Assembly: GCA_030704615.1 (NCBI GenBank)
Contig: CM060734.1
Coordinates: 16,924,001 to 16,988,000, forward strand
From: Takakia lepidozioides
Taxonomy: Eukaryota > Streptophyta > Takakiopsida > Takakiales > Takakiaceae
Direction: 5' to 3'
DNA: 64,000 nt
Part shown: positions 34,196 through 45,271 of the stretch, one piece after another
Layout: each line of letters starts with the position of its first letter
Numbering within the stretch: position 1 is the stretch's first letter
Translations under genes and position numbers: made by a program
Notes under the pieces: model-generated
Database searches by the model: none
The model's input: the letters and a program-made list of their open reading frames with translations, nothing else
What the model was told of the DNA's origin: nothing

Positions 34196-35454
34196 ATGCG
34201 GCTGGAAAGCCTAAGTTGTTTAAAGGATATCTGCTGTGGTGTAGTGTCAGCAACACCAATTGAAGAGGAAACCAGCAGTTACCCATCACATTTCTATGAA
34301 GAAAAAGAAGGAGAAATGGAAATCCTAGAGGAACCAGCCACTGTGAGTTTACAGGATGAAGTGGTGACTGCTTGGACAATCACAGCTGATAAGCAAGTGA
34401 AGGAAGTGAATGTGGGAACTCAAGAGGAACCGAGGATGGTGAAGGTAGGAGCTGATTTGGAGCCAGAATTCTTTGAAGAAGCTAAGAGTTTGTTCATCAA
34501 ATACAGAGATGTATTTGCTTGGAGCTATGAGGATCTAAAAGGGATACCACCTGAAATCTGTCAGCATAAGATTGAACTGGAACCAGGGTCAGTACCAATC
34601 AAGCAGGCAAGGTACAGAATGAATCCCAACTACGCACAGAAGGTTGGAGAAGAGATCAAGAAGTTGGCTGAGGCTAAGTTTATATACCCAATAGAGTATA
34701 CAACTTGGTTGTCACCCATTGTGATAGTTCCCAAGAAGAATGGTAAACTAAGAGTTTGTGTGAACTACAAGAAGCTGAATGCTTGTACGAAGAAAGATCC
34801 TTTCCCTTTGCCATTCACAGAAGCAGTATTAGACACTGTGGCAGGCCATGAGATGTACTCATTCATGGATGGCTTCAGTGGTTATAATCAAGTGCAAGTG
34901 GCAGAAGAAGACCAAGGAAAGACAGCTTTCATCATAGACTAGGGTGCTTATGCATACAAAGTCATGCCCTTTGGACTTTGTAATGCACCAGCAACCTTTC
35001 AGAGAGTGATAAGTGAATCTTTTCATGAGTATCTGGATGATTTCATGCAGGTGTTCTTGGATGATTTCAGTGTGTACAACTCTAAGAATAAGCACTTGCA
35101 TAAATTGGAGTTATGTCTGGCCAGATGCAGGATGAGAGGTCTGGGCCTGAATCCAGAGAAGTGTACTTTCTGTGTGAACTCAGGGGTGCTTCTGGGACAC
35201 ATTGTGTGTAAGAGGGGACTTATTGTGGATCCTAGGAAAACAGAGGCCATTAAAGCCTCTCCACCACCAGTGAATGTTAAGAGTCTAAGGAGATTCCTTG
35301 GACAAACCAGCTATTACAGAAGATTTGTCAGACGGTATGCACAGATAGCAGCACCATTGAGCAAACTTCTGAAGAAAGATGCAGTGTTTGCATGGACACC
35401 TGAATGTCAACAGGCTTTTGAGGAACTTACATTGTCGGTAACAACTACACTTGT
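34196..35454 (+). pseudogene. Linker and RT of element A
   Basis: An acidic linker leads to KYRDVFAWSYEDLKGIPPEI, then the RT palm: WLSPIVIVPKKNGKLRVCVN, FMDGFSGYNQ, MPFGLCNAPATFQR, VFLDDFSVY, LGHIV and RRFLGQTSYYRRF. A TAG at about 34940 stands where B has a tryptophan codon (TGG to TAG). After FAWTPECQQAFEELTLS the homology to gypsy Pol stops at 35454, and the frame passes directly into the captured ORF. Confidence 0.85.
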
Positions 35455-37699
35455 TGGGTACTTATGTTCCATAAGCAGGACACTTAATCTGTTGGGTACT
35501 TATGTCAAATCCCATGTTCCCACTACTCAATCGGCAGCTTTGAGGGAGGAACTCAGGAAGGAGTTTGAGGCTCGACTTGCCACAGAGTGTGCAAACAAGG
35601 TCGATGAAGAGGTCACTCTCAAGATGCAGCAAAACTTGGAGAGTACAGAAGCGGCTTTGCAATTTGCCAAGGAACAATTGATTGAGGCAGGCCTCGCGCA
35701 AGACCAGTTGCAGGAAGCACATAAGCAACAGCTATACCAAATGCAGGTAAAGCATGAAAGCAAGTTGCAACAAGTGAATGCACTACATACGGAGTTGCAG
35801 ATAGTGCATGACAGGATGGCCATCCAATGTGCTACACTCACAACTATGCTTGACCAATCTACAATAGAAATAAACAGTCAAGCGGAAAGATGTACGAAGG
35901 CAGAGGCAAAGAATGTTGAGCAAGTGAAACTCATTGTCGATATGAAGAATACAATCTGTCGCAATGAAGATACTTTCAAGCAATACAGGCAGGTTGAAGC
36001 TGACCAAGAGAGGCACATCCTGGAGTTGCAACAAACGGTCATGGCCAATAGAAATGAAATCTCTGTCATTAACAAGGCTTGGAAGGAAGCCAATAATCTG
36101 CTTGCTGCCTATGCGAATTTGGTTGAACCTCATGCGAAGCGCATGGAGGCTTTACAACAGCAATTAGAGATATACAAACTCAGAGTGGAGCAAACTCTCA
36201 GAGGTACCACAAGCAACTTGGTGGATAAACACCTTATGCAGGTCTGGTTAGCACAAGGGCCAGTGGAGGGCAAAGCACCACGAAAGCTCACCCAAAGCGA
36301 GATGAATGAGCTCAGACTGCAAGTGCAGAACATTGCCACAATTACTATAGACAATGTCTATAGTAGGATAGCGGAGTTACAGGAGGATGTAGACGGCCTG
36401 CAGACTCAAGTGGAGGACCTCACTTCAAATATCGACAAGAGAGTCTGTGTACCTGAGGAACAGCTAATGGCTTCTTATTTAAAAGCGAGAACTTTGGCTT
36501 TTCAGTCTTCTTCACAGGAGGTGCAGGAGATGCAAATGGTACAAGAGCCAGTGCCACCAACACCACAACAAGTCATTGTGCCAGTAGCTGACCCTGTTGT
36601 TACTACAGCCACACCACAGCCACCACAGCCTGAGATATGGGGAAATGCTGCTTTTAACCCACCTAAAACTTCAGCTGCAAGGGAGTACAGTAGGGCTATG
36701 ATTATGCCCTTCAACCAAATTCCCATTGTGTTGGATTTGGCTTGGAAAGAATTTAGTCCTCCACTGTCATTGGCACATTACTATCAAATCATGCGCATTT
36801 GGCTGCCAGTAGCAACTAGAACTAAGGTTCTTCCAAACAATCGACCCATTGAGGATCATCACTTTGCGCAGTACTGGCATGAGGCAAGTACCATGTTGAA
36901 GGAATTAATTGCCTTCCAAGTTGTACATGGATTCATTTATACCAAGACCAAGGAGGTAGCAAGTATTGTCATGGACTGTGGGTTATACTACGCTGCTTGT
37001 TTTCTGGTACGTTATCACATTGAGCAGCACAAGATGCAATCGCGCTTTCTGAGTTATTCCAGTGGGGATCATTGGGTCTTACCTTCAGTGCCACCTCATA
37101 TGTACCTATATGAGGCAAAAGTTATGATGCAAAAGGATTCTCAAATTCGTTCATGGTTTCATGCGGCCTGGAACAATTTGTCAACACAGAATTTCGGCCC
37201 TGACGATATTTTCTTTAAGGGACATGAGGGATGGAAATACTTGCACAATTCACAAGTCATTGGTACCCCACTCACCTGGACAGACAAGGAGCTCAGGGTC
37301 TTCACCAATTTTGCCATTCAGCGTTTACAGCAAGTTTTAAAATTTAAACTTCCAGACATGGTAGGACAACATTGTATGCCCTAGAGGATTCCACAAAAAG
37401 TTCGACAGTTAAAACACCTGAGAGGCGATGAGGATTTTGATACAACTGTTTCTTCAGCGGACTCTTTTGACATGGGAGAAGACTATGCAATTCAGATGGC
37501 AGAGAAGAAGCGACGGGGGTCTCCTATTCCTGAAAGATTACCTCGATATAAGCCTCCAGAGGGCCTCACATATCCAGGTAGTGTTCAATCATCTCCGTCA
37601 ACCAGTGACAGACCTCGGGCTCGTACACAGAGTCCTTCACGCGACTCTCAACGTCAGAAAGGTGCTCACTCACAAAGGTTTGCTAATCCCAATCAGTAA
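35455..37699 (+). CDS. Captured coiled-coil ORF fused to RT in element A
   Basis: About 740 codons follow in frame from RT. The first half is a glutamine/glutamate-rich helical stretch with heptad-like spacing (LREELRKEFEARLATECANK onward), i.e. a long coiled coil. A proline-rich hinge with VPPTPQQVIVPV follows, then a compact region rich in tryptophan and tyrosine. An in-frame TAG at 37382 is followed by more open frame to 37699 with serine/arginine-rich sequence. No RNase H or integrase motif is present. I do not recognise the family. It could be a structural Gag-like protein of another element or a host gene fragment. The motif TTGGGTACTTATGT occurs twice at the junction (35454 and 35494). 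Confidence 0.6.
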
Positions 37700-37715
37700 A
37701 CCGTGAGGACACGGT

Positions 37716-37737
37716 TTTTTGAGAGGGGAAGGGGTAA
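37716..37737 (+). other. Polypurine tract of element A
   Basis: GAGAGGGGAAGGGG lies directly before the 3' LTR start at 37738 and after the end of the captured ORF. The captured sequence is therefore inside the replicating unit. Confidence 0.75.
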
Positions 37738-38703
37738 TGTTAGAGGACTGTCTGGGACTTAGACACTTATACGGGATCTGTGGGGTACCCTTAATTTTTG
37801 CACAGACTGAGACCAACAGGAGCCTTAGGGGTGACAGCAGCGCACTTTAGAGGGGGGTTACATAGCCCGTCACAGCCAACATTGCTCGTCACAGCCCGAC
37901 ACAGCCCATCACAGCCAACACAGCCCGTCACAGTCCGACACAGCCGACACAGCCAGACACAGCCAACACAGCTCGTCACAGTCCGACACAGCCCGACACT
38001 GCCAACACAGCCGTCACAGCCAGTCACAGCTTGACACAGCTGTCACGACCATAGGGAACGGATAGCAGGACAGGGAACGACTGTGGGGAACAACATCTGC
38101 GAATGGAACATGTTAGTACACGGATGACGGTTAGAGAGGGAAACGGTTAGAACAACGGGTAGGAAGATAAAGCCAGGAGCGAGGACGGGAGAAGGGCACT
38201 TCTTGGGGAATCACTGGGAGAGGGGACTTCGGACATCACGGGAGGAAAGGAGGAGAGAGCGCATCTCTGAGCGGAAGGAGGGAGAGCACAGAGTAGGAGG
38301 AGGGCGATCTGTTGATGCTTAATGAATGCAAGCAGTAGAGTTGTAATGTAGAGCAGATTAGAGACTCCATGGCTTCAGCCTGATACTCGATAGATATTAA
38401 TCTGATACATACTTCATACTCACACTGTGTAGAGAGATCTGAGTGAAGCTGTGGAATAAATGGATGAGTTGATGGAATCCAATAGATTGCTGAAGCAAAC
38501 TGATACTTAATTACCAACAGTAAGGTAACTAGCTAACATGAATGCGGGAAGGAAAACAAATAGGAAACACCCCCATGATACACTAGCTGTAGGTCATGAC
38601 TGATTGTTCTGAGCGGGCTGAGTACTTAGAGATTTCCAACTCTTCTATCTTGGAGTTTCCGCCTCGGATAGCGAAGGGATGGGTGAGTAAAAGCCGCGTG
38701 ACA
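37738..38703 (+). repeat. 3' LTR of element A
   Basis: 966 bases, nearly identical to the 5' LTR, with one extra block of CACAGCC-type repeats near 37985-38025. It ends CGCGTGACA and is followed by the second TGTAT. Confidence 0.92.
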
Positions 38704-38708
38704 TGTAT

Positions 38709-40022
38709 GCGTTCTCTTCTAAGCACCCTAGAGGCTTCACAATGCATGAGTTTGAAATCATTGGACAAAACAGCACTAGCAACAGGTTGTGGGTTTGTAG
38801 AGAGATCGGCCAGCACCCTGACGGACGATCTTGGTCGTTTAAATGGCCTTTCGGGGTTTTCTCTTTCTCATAACGATCAATGAGAGCAGGGAGTTGAGAG
38901 AGGTAAGGGCACCTGGTGTAGTGCTCTTTGGATTTGCAAACCATGCATGCCACCACGGATAGTCTGGTTTCATACCTAGGGCCGGTGTTAGTCTTACCCT
39001 TGTGACCAGTGTTTTGGGAGCCAGGTGGTTTCCAGTTAATCTCTGCCTTGAAGGCCTGTAGTTGACCTTGGATTTCATCACGGAAGGAGGACAATTCATG
39101 CACAAGGGAAGGTACCAATTCTTTTGCAAGGCCTTTCACCCCAAGGTGCCCATCAGTAATCACAACATCAGTTCTTTCACTGGCCAGGTGTGTGTGTGTT
39201 TGATAGTGGCTGGTTTGGAAAATCCAGCCTTGGCAGCTTTTAGACGAAGGCGTTCTTCTATTAATTCAACCATTTCATCCTCAGTGGTGTAAATCTGTTT
39301 TTGTAGAAACACTTTCTCAGCAGGGAGCAAGCCCTTCACAAAACAATGTTTCAAAATAGCGGGTCTCTCTGAGGCAATTAGAACTGACTTACAGATTGCA
39401 GTTCGCAAGTCAGTGCAGTATTTCCACACACTGTTGCCATAATGAAATTTTAAGTCTGGTGTGGTGTAAGCTATGGGCTTTTCTTCACAAAAGAGCTTGC
39501 GAGCCAATTCTCTGGCTTCTACCCAAGTAAGATCATTTTTGTCCTTGATATTGGACTCAAACAGTTGCCTAGCCTCTCCCTTGAGACAGATCCGAAAAGA
39601 CTTTACTTGGAACCGTGGGGGAACACCATTCATTTCTGTGCTGATTTCAAAAAATTCCAAGACTTGGACTCAAAATCCTCCCTTAAGTTGTACTCAGGGT
39701 ACTGTTGCTTATGCATTCGCTCCCCATGATCAGTTTTCCATGATGTAGCATCCGGAGCTTCAGTTTGTTTCAACAACATCTTCATAAGTAGAGGGCAATT
39801 TGAAATCACCCCCATGGCTTCACACAACTCGTCCAAATCAAATGTGGGTTGAGGCACAGTCGCCGGATCCTTGTGATCTCCGGACGACTCTCCCCTTTCC
39901 GTATTATTTCTTTCATTAGTTGTTGTCTCTTCCCTCTCCTCCGCTGCACGTTTTTCCAACTCACTTAGTCCCATCGTTTCTTCTGCTTCTCTCTCTAGCA
40001 TAGATCTTGTAAACACAGGCAT
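38709..40022 (-). pseudogene. Gag of G3
   Basis: It starts at 40022 with MPVFTRSMLE, a typical gypsy Gag start. After a frame change near 39660 it continues with a capsid segment (FRICLKGEARQLFESNIKD, EKVFLQKQIYTTEDEMVELI). A zinc knuckle CMVCKSKEHYTRC follows, with three rather than four residues between histidine and the last cysteine. It ends at the element A insertion. Reading across one TSD copy, the gag frame meets TGA within a few codons. Confidence 0.75.
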
Positions 40023-40039
40023 GAGAAGAGGAGTACACG

Positions 40040-40896
40040 GCTACCTGTCCGAAGGGGCACTGAGCTTTGAATCCCACCCAGACACACAGTGAGAGGTGAT
40101 GAAGCGATGCTTGTGCAGCAGGTACACTCCTTCCCCCAAGAAAGCCCACAGCTCCTCTTCACCCTTGAGCCAAAAAGTTACACGCACGATGCTGCGGACC
40201 ACCTTTTCCTTCACCAACAGCATATGGGCAGGATATCCCTTGGCTGCTTTGGACTTGTAGAGACCTACTGTTTCACGCCAAAAACACACCCCGGGAAAGA
40301 TCAACACATCACTGGGACAAAAAGAAAAATCAGAGTTGGGAATACCAGTGATGAACTCTTCCCCAATCGTAGAGGGCTCGGCTTGTCAGGAGGCAGGAAG
40401 CTCTCAAGCTCTACACCCAATTCTCGACTCACTGAGAATTGTGGAATGCCCAATACAGCCCAACTGAGTTTCTCACCACTCTCCAACTGCTCCTTGGCAC
40501 TAGCAAGGGGAATCTACAGAGCCCTGGAATGGAGCTTGAGGAGAAGGCGTGCGGCGTAGGCTCCCTGAAGAGACTCGCAAATGCGCCAGCTTTGTTCCCT
40601 CTGCTCCGCTTTAGTGTGTATGGGCTTGGAAGCTTCTTTGCGTGCAGTCTCCTCAAAAGTCTTGGCCCAGAACTCTGAGGGCGTGTCCAGTGGGAGCTCA
40701 GGTCATGGAATCGGTTCTCCCTCCGGATAATCGACAAACACAAGCTCTGCTCAGGTAACAGGTTACGTGCAAGTTCACAAATGTAGCGAGATTCTAACGT
40801 TTGGGTCTGTCTCAAGCGCGGGACCTCAAATTGATCAAGCTCAAACCAACCACGTTCAGAACTGGAAGCCATAGTGCTCACTTGCGAAACTCTCAA
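40040..40896 (-). pseudogene. Unknown ORF between the G3 LTR and gag
   Basis: On the minus strand, frames carrying SSSERGWFELDQFEVPRLRQ, then EFWAKTFEETARKEASK, WRICESLQGAYAARLLL and WAVLGIPQFSVSRELG look like one protein broken by frameshifts. It ends near 40040 with LWAFLGEGVYLLHKHRF. The composition is protein-like, but no domain is recognised. It could be an extra ORF of the G3 family or captured host sequence. Neither can be decided from one copy. Confidence 0.4.
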
Positions 40897-41064
40897 AACA
40901 CAGAAAAGCTTGAGCAGACAAACTCTCTCTCTCTCTCACTGTGCAGGACATACAAGCCGCCATTTTGCCACTACCTCTCCCCTCAATCATGCAGGATCCG
41001 CCGTACGCAATCTACTGTTCTTAGGTGTTTCGTACGAGCCAAATTCTTTGTTAACGATTTCTTG

Positions 41065-41082
41065 TACCCCGCATCTCCACCA
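41065..41082 (-). other. Primer-binding site of G3
   Basis: On the minus strand TGGTGGAGATGCGGGGTAC starts directly after an LTR end of ...GGAATCA. It is the complement of a plausible tRNA 3' end finishing CATCTCCACCA. It differs from the PBS of A/B. Confidence 0.55.
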
Positions 41083-41624
41083 TGATTCCGGCGCTATGGG
41101 TTTGTTCCCCTTCCTCTACTGGACTTAATCCTATCAAGGGGGATGTAGTCGATAGATGGGCCCGGGAGAGAAGACGGAATCTCACGAAGAGGACGCAACA
41201 GAGTCGAACATCCAAAACACATTCATCAACACACTCAAGCACACCTTTACACCAAATGTACACTCGCGTAAGATCCAAAAGCCACCACCTCCACTGCCAC
41301 GGCAGTGGAGCTTAAATAGTATTAGGTCGTAATCTAATCCTAGTGCCGCGTGGCACTTACATATAGGTCAGCCAGATGCCCTTCCAGCATTGCCATAGAA
41401 AGAAGCCAGATCACCCAGATCATCCTAATCTAATCCTAAACTAGCTGTTAGAATAAGACAACACCTAATAAAGTCATAAGCTGTTGCCAGCTCATCCTCA
41501 TGCGCAAGGTGTAAGTTCATCCAGACTTCATCCCGGTTCTGTCCATCCCTAAATCATCTGGAGCGCATCCCTCCTCCGTTCATCCAAGTCGAAAAAGCAA
41601 GTGAGAAGGAATCCCAGCTCCACA
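41083..41624 (-). repeat. 5' LTR of G3
   Basis: On the minus strand it runs from TGTGGAGCTGGG at 41624 to ...GCGCCGGAATCA at 41083. Its outer 59 bases are repeated at 9890-9948. The rest has no partner because the other LTR is truncated. Confidence 0.6.
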
Positions 41625-41699
41625 AGGGAGATTGCAAAAATAGCATGAAAAGAAATAAATTGAAATAAATTGATTCTTTTTTAATTCGTGGATAGCTCA

Positions 41700-42175
41700 A
41701 TTCTTTAGAGTTGCCAGGATTGCCACCTTCGAAGCTCAATCTTAAAGTTGGATGCCCAATCATGTTGTTGCGTAATATACCTCCAAAACGTGGGCTTTAT
41801 AATGGGTCACGACTCATAGTCACACGTCTCAGTGATCGAGTCATTGAGGCACGCATTTTAACTGGTACATGTTCTGGAGAAACAACATTCATCCCTAGAA
41901 TCACATTACAACCTACTACATCATATTATCTTTTAAATTCACTCGAAGACAATTTCCAGTGAAGGTGGCTCTTGCTATGACAATCAACAAATCACAGGGA
42001 CAATCAGTAAAACATAGGTCTAGATCTTCGAACACATGTATTCTCTCATGGTCAATTGTATGTGGCACTCTCTTGGACCACATCAGCAAATTCGTTGACA
42101 GTCCTTCTCCCAGATCAAAATGTACCAAAAATAATGAATATTGTGTATACAAAAGTATTAATATAAACTTCTAAC
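41700..42175 (+). pseudogene. Helitron helicase remnant (Pif1-like C-terminus)
   Basis: [20 protein letters not shown] and [18 protein letters not shown] are characteristic of the last part of Pif1-type helicases in Helitrons. After a frame change near 41950 come [16 protein letters not shown] and, in another frame near 42035, [12 protein letters not shown]. These are the conserved tail motifs. At least two frameshifts and the absence of the Rep and ATPase parts show a dead fragment. Helitrons move by rolling-circle replication. Terminal hairpins were not located. Confidence 0.82.
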
Positions 42176-43094
42176 TCTTTCACAAAATTCAAATCTTTGA
42201 CTCACATTATATTGTTGCTCATTTTGTGTGTCAAGTTAATTTACCACTAGTGTGAAACTAGCTAGGAAATAGCTAGCTTTTACATATTGACATTTGGGAT
42301 TGGCCCAAGTGTCAATCCAGGGGTCAAGGCAGATTTAGGCCCTGAAGTGGTTATCTCCACGGCAAGCGCGGTGGGCTCATCTTTCTCGAGTTGAGCCTCA
42401 CCGCGTCTAGCTATGGCGCTATAGTATGGATTCCCCATAGCATGGGGTGTACATGGCTTGACTTGATATGAGTGATGATTTCATGTGCATCAATTCGTGA
42501 GAGCTCGTGAGAGCTTGTGTTCTTCATATTTATCACTTGAGAAAGATGTCCTCATATCTGAGAGTGTCAGATACGAGTTAGTTGTAGCACTTGTGGTTTT
42601 TGCTTAAAAATGAGAGAAACAAGGTTGGGATGCGAGGAGCACCGCGAAGCTCTTGGTTGTTAGAAGCAGAGGCGATCATGCTGGTTACAAGTAAGAAGAC
42701 ATTGGCATTCGTTCTTCAGCTGCGAAGATGAAAACGCCATGCTGCAGATAATTCTTGAGCATCTCGATGGTTTCAGATTATGTACATGAGCAAGCATGAT
42801 TGGGAATACGAGCTTCCATGGTGTGGAAGAGTAAAAGATCAAGCGAGAGGGCTGATTTGGCTTTGGGGCAAATCAGTGCACTTTTTGGAGCTAAGAGGCG
42901 CATTAGGGCCATGGAGTATGCATGAGGAGTGTAGGTACACCAAGATGAGTATCAGTATGTGCACCTAGGGTTTCAGAGCTTGGAAGAAGAGCTCTTGCAT
43001 CACAAGAGGAGTGTCTTGTGGCTGGAAATATAGACCTTAGGGTTTCATGAGCTTGGCAAAGGCTATGGAGTGCTTAGTCTTGTTTTAGAGAGCA

Positions 43095-43102
43095 TCAAGG
43101 AG
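43095..43102 (+). repeat. E2 target-site duplication, left copy
   Basis: TCAAGGAG is found here and at 49813-49820. The second long unit has the empty site at 52228-52235 with only one TCAAGGAG, followed by CCAAGGAGCC as on the right side of E2. This fixes both the duplication length and the element borders. Confidence 0.88.
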
Positions 43103-43264
43103 GGGGGCTGCTATTTCATGAGCGGCATGAGCATGAGCGGAAAAAAAAAAAACATGAGCAGACCATTGTAAGTCCACGGAAATAGGGTTAGGAGGCACGG
43201 AAATAGGGTCATGTGAAGTTGGAATGTGGCACCAGTGGACTTGAAATGCAACATTTTATTGCAT

Positions 43265-44026
43265 TTACTTGCCGAAAATGGCTAAGTCCCAGATCTGACT
43301 AGGCCCGGAACTGGAAAAATGGCGCCGAATTTCCGATTTTGGTGCCAGTCAGATCTGGGACTTAGCCATTTCAGGCCCCGAACTAGAACAATGGCGTTTT
43401 TTTTTTTTTTTTTTTTCGGTGCCATTTTACCAGTTCGGGGCCTAAAGTGGCTAAGTCCCAGATCTGACTGGGCCCGGAACTGGAAAAATGGCGCCGAATT
43501 TCCGATTTTGGTGCCAGCCACCCTAGGGACTTAGCCATTTTCGGCCCCGAACTGGAAAAATGGCGCCATTTTTCCAGTTCGGGGCCAAAAATGGCTAAGT
43601 CCCAGATCTGATAGGGCGCGGAACTAGAAAAATGGTGTCGAATTTGCAGTTGCGGTTCCAGCCATCGTAGGGACTTAACCATTTTCGGGGCCCGGAATTG
43701 GAAAAATGGCGCCATTTTTCCATTTCGGGGCCGAAAATGGCTAAGTCCCAGATCTGACTAGGCCCCGAACTGGAAAAATGGTGCCGAATTTCCGATTTTG
43801 GGTGCCAGCCAGATCTGGGACTTAGCCGTTTTCGGCCCCAAACTAGAAAAATGGCCGTTTTATTTTTTTTCTTTTTCGGCGCCATTTTTTCCAGTTCGGG
43901 GCCTAAAATGGCTAAGTCCCAGATCTGACTCGGCCCAGAACTGGAAAAATGGCGCCGAATTTCCGATTTTGGGTGCCAGCCAGATCTGGGACTTAGCCGT
44001 TTTCGGCCCCGAACTAGAAAAATGGC

Positions 44027-44060
<34 letters not shown>

Positions 44061-44669
44061 CGGCGCCATTTTTCCAGTTCGGCCGAAAATGGCTAAGTCC
44101 CAGATCTGACTGGACCCGGAACTGGAAAAATGGCGCCGAATTTCCGATTTTGGGTGCCAGTCAGATCTGGGACCTAGCCGTTTTTGGCCCCGAACTGGAA
44201 AAATGGCGCCATTTTTCCAGTTCGGGGCCGAAAATGGCTAAGTCCCAGATCTGATAGGGCGCGGAACTAGAAAAATGGTGTCGAATTTGCAGTTGCGGTT
44301 CCAGCCATCGTAGGGACTTAGCCATTTTCGGGGCCCGGAATTGGAAAAATGGCGCCATTTTTCCATTTCGGGGCCGAAAATGGCTAAGTCCCAGATCTGA
44401 CTAGGCCCCGAACTGGAAAAATGGCGCCGAATTTCCGATTTTGGGTGCCAGCCAGATCTGGGACTTAGCCGTTTTCGGGCCCGAACTAGAAAAATGGCCG
44501 TTTTATTTTTTTTCTTTTTCGGCGCCATTTTTTCCAGTTCGGGGCCTAAAATGGCTAAGTCCCAGATCTGACTGGGCCCAGAACTGGAAAAATGGCGCCG
44601 AATTTCCGATTTTGGGTGCCAGCCAGATCTGGGACTTAGCCGTTTTCGGCCCCGAACTAGAAAAATGGC

Positions 44670-44705
<36 letters not shown>

Positions 44706-44960
44706 CGGCGCCATTTTTCCAGTTCGGCCGAAAATGGCTAAGTCCCAGATCTGACTGGGCCCGGAACTGGAAAAATGGCGCCGAATTTCCGATTTTGGGT
44801 GCCAGTCAGATATGGGACTTAGCCGTTTTCGGCCCCGAACTGGAAAAATGACGTTTTTTTTTTTGTTTTTTTTGTTTTTTTTTCGGCGCCATTTTTCCAT
44901 TTCGGGGCCGAAAATGGCTAAGTCCCAGATCTGACTGGCACCAAAATCGGTAATTCGGCG
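43265..44960. repeat. E2 array of GGCGCC repeats with poly-T tracts
   Basis: Units of about 110-165 bases alternate in orientation. They are built on AATGGCGCCGAATTTCCG, CCAGTTCGGGGCCGAAAATG and GGCTAAGTCCCAGATCTGAC. Several units contain runs of 18-33 T residues just before CGGCGCC. There is a higher-order period of about 0.65 kb (43800 onward resembles 44449 onward). Long frames here are repeat artefacts. Confidence 0.88.
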
Positions 44961-45240
44961 CCATTTTTCCAGTCATGCAGGTAATTCGAAGAGCGGATGG
45001 ATGGAAATCCGGCGCCGGATTTCCATCCGCAAGGTAAGTCGGCGCGCAAAATTTCCGTCATGCAGGTAATTCGAAGAGCGGATGGATGAAAATCCGGCGC
45101 CGGATTTCCATCCATCCGCTCTTCGAATTACCTGCATGACTGGAAAAATGGCGCCGAATTTCCGATTTTGGGTGCGAGTCAGATCTGGGACTTAGCTGTT
45201 TTCGGCCCCGAACTAGAAAAATGGCGTTTTTTGTTTTTTG

Positions 45241-45271
<31 letters not shown>

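Larger units (their letters stand above)
26306..38703 (+). mobile_element. Element A: gypsy retrotransposon carrying foreign ORF
   Basis: It has complete LTRs (26306-27232 and 37738-38703), a PBS at 27235, a polypurine tract before the 3' LTR, and a TGTAT TSD. Gag and RT match element B. The protease active-site loop, RNase H and integrase are missing. A long coiled-coil ORF sits where RNase H and integrase should be. A 3.36-kb insert cuts gag at 28812. Because LTRs and TSD are intact, the element probably moved in roughly this form using proteins made by a relative. Confidence 0.9.
9890..41624 (-). mobile_element. Element G3: gypsy retrotransposon split by two large inserts
   Basis: The minus-strand order is 5' LTR (41083-41624), PBS, an unknown leader ORF, gag (38709-40022), protease (25371-26300), RT (10736-11921), an integrase tail (10245-10679), and a 59-base remnant of the 3' LTR (9890-9948). 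Element A interrupts it between gag and protease, and E1 between protease and RT. Removing the inserts and one TSD copy restores adjacency at each site. RNase H and the integrase core are deleted near 10690-10736. G3 belongs to a different gypsy lineage from A/B and D. Confidence 0.82.

Noticed and set aside
37125-37384. Integrase or RNase H hidden in the captured ORF of element A
   Set aside because: No HHCC finger, DDE spacing or RNase H motif is visible, and the homologous region of element B does not match.
41566-41624. 59-base match to 9890-9948 as a target-site or recombination repeat
   Set aside because: It is better explained as the outer end of the G3 LTR, retained in truncated form on the left.
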